Positions 5,110-6,711 of a stretch of 6,711 bases of DNA are shown in pieces. Origin of the DNA: CAZUHN01 sp964620535 (GTDB lineage Bacteria; UBA8248); contig CAZUHN010000152.1 in assembly GCA_964620535.1 (NCBI GenBank), positions 1-6,711 on the forward strand. Direction: 5' to 3'. Both the position numbers and the translations under genes were made by a program. Within the stretch, counting starts at the first letter, position 1. Every line of letters starts with the position of its first letter. Below the pieces are notes generated by a model that did not search any database, was not told the origin of the DNA, and saw nothing but the letters and a program-made list of their open reading frames with translations.

Positions 5110-6495
5110 ATGGCCGAGAGGGAACAGGTAGACGTGCTGGTCGTGGGGGGCGGCATGGCGGGTGTTTGCGCCGCCGTCGCCGCGGCGCGCGGCGGCGCGC
5201 GAGCCGTCCTCACGGAACAGTATCCCTTCCTGGGCGGGACCGCGACGGCTGGGTTGCTGGGGACCCTCTTCACTTTTCACAACATGAAGGGCGAGCATAT
5301 CGCCGGAGGCCTTCCCCAGGAGATCATCGACGAGTTGATAAAGCTCGGTGGTGCCTTCCCCGAAGGGCACCTTCACAACGCCTACGGGAACGCCTACAGT
5401 GTCACGCCCGTCGACGCCGAGGTTCTCAAGCTCGTCACCCAGAAAATGTGCGTCGACGCCGATGTTCGACTTGTTCTCGGTACCTATGCGCTCGGCCCTA
5501 TTATGGAGGGCGACCAAGTAGTAGGAGCGCGGATCGTAAACAAGAGCGGAAAGAGCGAGATCCGGTCGCGGACCGTCATCGACGCGAGCGGGGACGCGGA
5601 CATCGCCGCCCGCGCGGGGGCGCCCTTTCACCTCGGCGACGAGCAGGGCAAGACGATGTCCATTTCTCTCGTTTTCCGCGCGGGAAACGTCGACCTGGAG
5701 AGGCACCTGAAGTTTGTCAAGGCGAACCCGGACCAGTTCATGCTCGGGGAAGACCCTTATATCGGCAAGACGCGTCCGGAGATCGCCGCTGACCTCAGGA
5801 CACACAAGGACTTTCCAGTCGTTACCGGCTACTACGACGCGGTCAAGCTGGCCCAATCCCGGGGGGAGTTCCACCCGAACCGCCAGCGCGTGGTGTTCTC
5901 CATCACCATCATTCCTGGCGTGGTCACCATCAACTCGACGAGCATGCTGGGATACAACGGGGTGGATAGCGAGGATTTGACCCAGGTGGCCCTGGAAGGT
6001 CGCGAGCAGGTCTTCAAGGCGCACGAGTTCTTCAAGAAGTATGCGCCCGGGTTCGAAGAATCCTTCATTCTCGACTCGGCTGCCGCGCTCGGGGTGCGCG
6101 AGACGCGACGGATCGAGGGCGAAGAAACGCTTACCACGGAGGATTGCGTCGAAGGCCGCAAAGGCCCCCGCGACATCGGCCGAGGGGCTTACTGCCTCGA
6201 CGTGCATCAGGCCTCCGGCGTCATCGAGCACAAGCACATCAAGAACGGCGAATCCTACGGGATCCCCTACGGGGTGATGTTGCCGAAGAAGGTGGAGAAC
6301 TGCCTGGTGGCGGGACGCTGCGTCTCGAGCGATCGTTTCGCGAATGGCTCTGTGCGCAACGTGGCCCACATCATGGCCATTGGACAAGCGGCGGGCACCG
6401 CCGCGGCCATGTGCATGGGAAGGAGAGTGAGCCCGCGTGAGTTGGACGTAGACCGTCTTCGGGAGCAGCTTCAGCGCGACGGAGCGATTGTCTGA
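5110..6495 (+). CDS. FAD-dependent oxidoreductase, 461 aa (second of tandem pair)
   Basis: ATG at 5110 with GGAGG at 5100-5104, five bases before; stop TGA 6493-6495. It aligns with the preceding gene over all 461 residues without a gap, about 101 differences by hand count (about 78% identity). The FAD loop is GGGMAG (13-18), the second motif VIDASGDADIAA (156-167) and the C-terminal FAD region GRCVSSDRFANGSVRN (402-417). Differences cluster at residues 31-45 and 59-67, near the FAD/substrate entrance by analogy, and at 146-155, so the two may differ in substrate or form a heterodimer. Cys398 is extra here (Phe in the paralogue). The 83-base gap before it has its own ribosome binding site and no clear terminator, so co-transcription is likely. 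Exact substrate unknown. The terminal UGA is an ordinary stop: what follows in frame has no redox motif and soon meets another stop. Confidence 0.92.
   Translation: MAEREQVDVLVVGGGMAGVCAAVAAARGGARAVLTEQYPFLGGTATAGLLGTLFTFHNMKGEHIAGGLPQEIIDELIKLGGAFPEGHLHNAYGNAYSVTPVDAEVLKLVTQKMCVDADVRLVLGTYALGPIMEGDQVVGARIVNKSGKSEIRSRTVIDASGDADIAARAGAPFHLGDEQGKTMSISLVFRAGNVDLERHLKFVKANPDQFMLGEDPYIGKTRPEIAADLRTHKDFPVVTGYYDAVKLAQSRGEFHPNRQRVVFSITIIPGVVTINSTSMLGYNGVDSEDLTQVALEGREQVFKAHEFFKKYAPGFEESFILDSAAALGVRETRRIEGEETLTTEDCVEGRKGPRDIGRGAYCLDVHQASGVIEHKHIKNGESYGIPYGVMLPKKVENCLVAGRCVSSDRFANGSVRNVAHIMAIGQAAGTAAAMCMGRRVSPRELDVDRLREQLQRDGAIV
6427..6479 (+). repeat. 53-bp perfect repeat, copy 2 (3' end of second oxidoreductase gene)
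   Basis: Partner of 4958-5010, in direct orientation 1469 bases apart. The first differing bases are G4957/A6426 on the left and T5011/C6480 on the right. Direct repeats of this size could also allow deletion of one oxidoreductase gene by recombination. Confidence 0.9.
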
Positions 6496-6523
6496 ATCTT
6501 TTCCCGTTACAGCAAGGCGTGAT

Positions 6524-6551
6524 ACTTTCTCAGTCAAACTTTCTCAATCAA
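6524..6551 (+). repeat. Tandem 14-base direct repeat
   Basis: ACTTTCTCAGTCAA (6524-6537) is followed at once by ACTTTCTCAATCAA (6538-6551), one mismatch. It ends where the strong AAGGAGGTGG ribosome binding site starts. It may be a tandem regulator site (spacing a little over one helical turn) or a slippage duplication. Confidence 0.6.
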
Positions 6552-6565
6552 AAGGAGGTGGAAAG

Positions 6566-6619
6566 ATGAAATCCAAATCAAGCGGCAATCGGCGTTTGGA
6601 ACAGGCCTCGGCAATGTGA
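6566..6619 (+). CDS. 17-codon ORF behind a very strong ribosome binding site; leader peptide or broken gene start
   Basis: AAGGAGGTGG at 6552-6561 is close to a perfect Shine-Dalgarno, with GGAGG ending seven bases before the ATG at 6566. The ORF MKSKSSGNRRLEQASAM ends at TGA 6617-6619. The frame then stays open to the window edge (about 30 more codons). It could be a leader peptide, a start of a gene broken by the TGA, or a new gene's start lost to a mutation. A Sec reading is not favoured, because no Cys, Gly-rich redox motif or evident SECIS hairpin follows. The peptide itself is basic and polar and not recognised. Confidence 0.35.
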   Translation: MKSKSSGNRRLEQASAM

Positions 6620-6670
6620 CAGCCACGAAAAATTACTAAGTTCAGTACGGACCGGTTTTCGGAGGGCAGG

Positions 6671-6711
6671 TCAGGGCCGCTTCTTGAGGTAGGTGGGCTT
6701 GAACATCACCC
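6671..6711 (-). CDS. Possible C-terminus of a convergent minus-strand gene (partial)
   Basis: On the minus strand the last 12 codons read VMFKPTYLKKRP, then stop TGA (6671-6673 on the plus strand). A hydrophobic-aromatic segment closing with a short basic Lys-Lys-Arg-Pro tail is a common look for a bacterial enzyme's C-terminus. Only 41 bases are visible, so the family cannot be named and chance is not excluded. If real, it converges with the oxidoreductase cluster and contradicts a plus-strand gene through the same bases. Confidence 0.3.
   Translation of the reverse strand, partial: VMFKPTYLKKRP

Noticed and set aside
5023..6537. 504-codon minus-strand open frame opposite the second oxidoreductase
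   Set aside because: Same reason: antisense shadow of a well-supported gene in codon-biased GC-rich DNA, no motif of its own.
6617..6619. Second Sec codon in the 17-codon ORF
   Set aside because: No Cys or redox-type motif near it, no evident hairpin with suitable spacing and loop G, and the continuing frame overlaps a possible convergent gene end.

Overview
The window holds one strand-consistent four-gene cluster (944-6495, all +) built around a selenoprotein. It is preceded by about 840 bases with no convincing gene and followed by a short intergenic stretch that may lead into a convergent gene. Coding DNA is GC-rich with good Shine-Dalgarno sequences, so the source is a bacterium. An in-frame UGA followed by a bacterial-type SECIS hairpin means the host must make selenocysteine. 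I cannot name the organism; the look is that of an uncultured environmental (marine or soil) proteobacterium-like lineage. No selA, selB, selC or selD lies in the window.

Layout. 1-99: possible tail of an upstream gene. 100-943: mostly non-coding, with several inverted repeats, two doubtful small ORFs and a possible promoter near 776-804. 944-2563: UGSC-family selenoprotein of 539 residues with Sec at residue 102; conventional gene calling would break it at the UGA of 1247-1249. 2569-3597: a 342-residue protein of unknown function, homologous to the C-terminal half of the selenoprotein. 3641-5026 and 5110-6495: tandem 461-residue FAD-dependent oxidoreductases, about 78% identical by hand count and alignable without gaps. 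6496-6711: a 14-base tandem repeat, a very strong ribosome binding site before a 17-codon ORF, and 13 codons that look like the C-terminus of a minus-strand gene.

How it may work together. The selenoprotein has a Sec-Gly-Gly-Cys redox motif in a setting that resembles the Sec subunits of glycine and proline reductases (GrdB/PrdB type). It carries a second domain that also exists as the separate neighbour. Two flavoproteins follow in the same transcription direction. The simplest reading is a selenium-dependent redox pathway in which the flavoproteins oxidise or reduce a small molecule and the selenoprotein performs a thiol/selenol-type step, with the stand-alone paralogue as partner subunit. 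The substrate is unknown and the pathway is inference. The two flavoprotein genes share a perfect 53-base match at their 3' ends despite divergence elsewhere, which points to local gene conversion.
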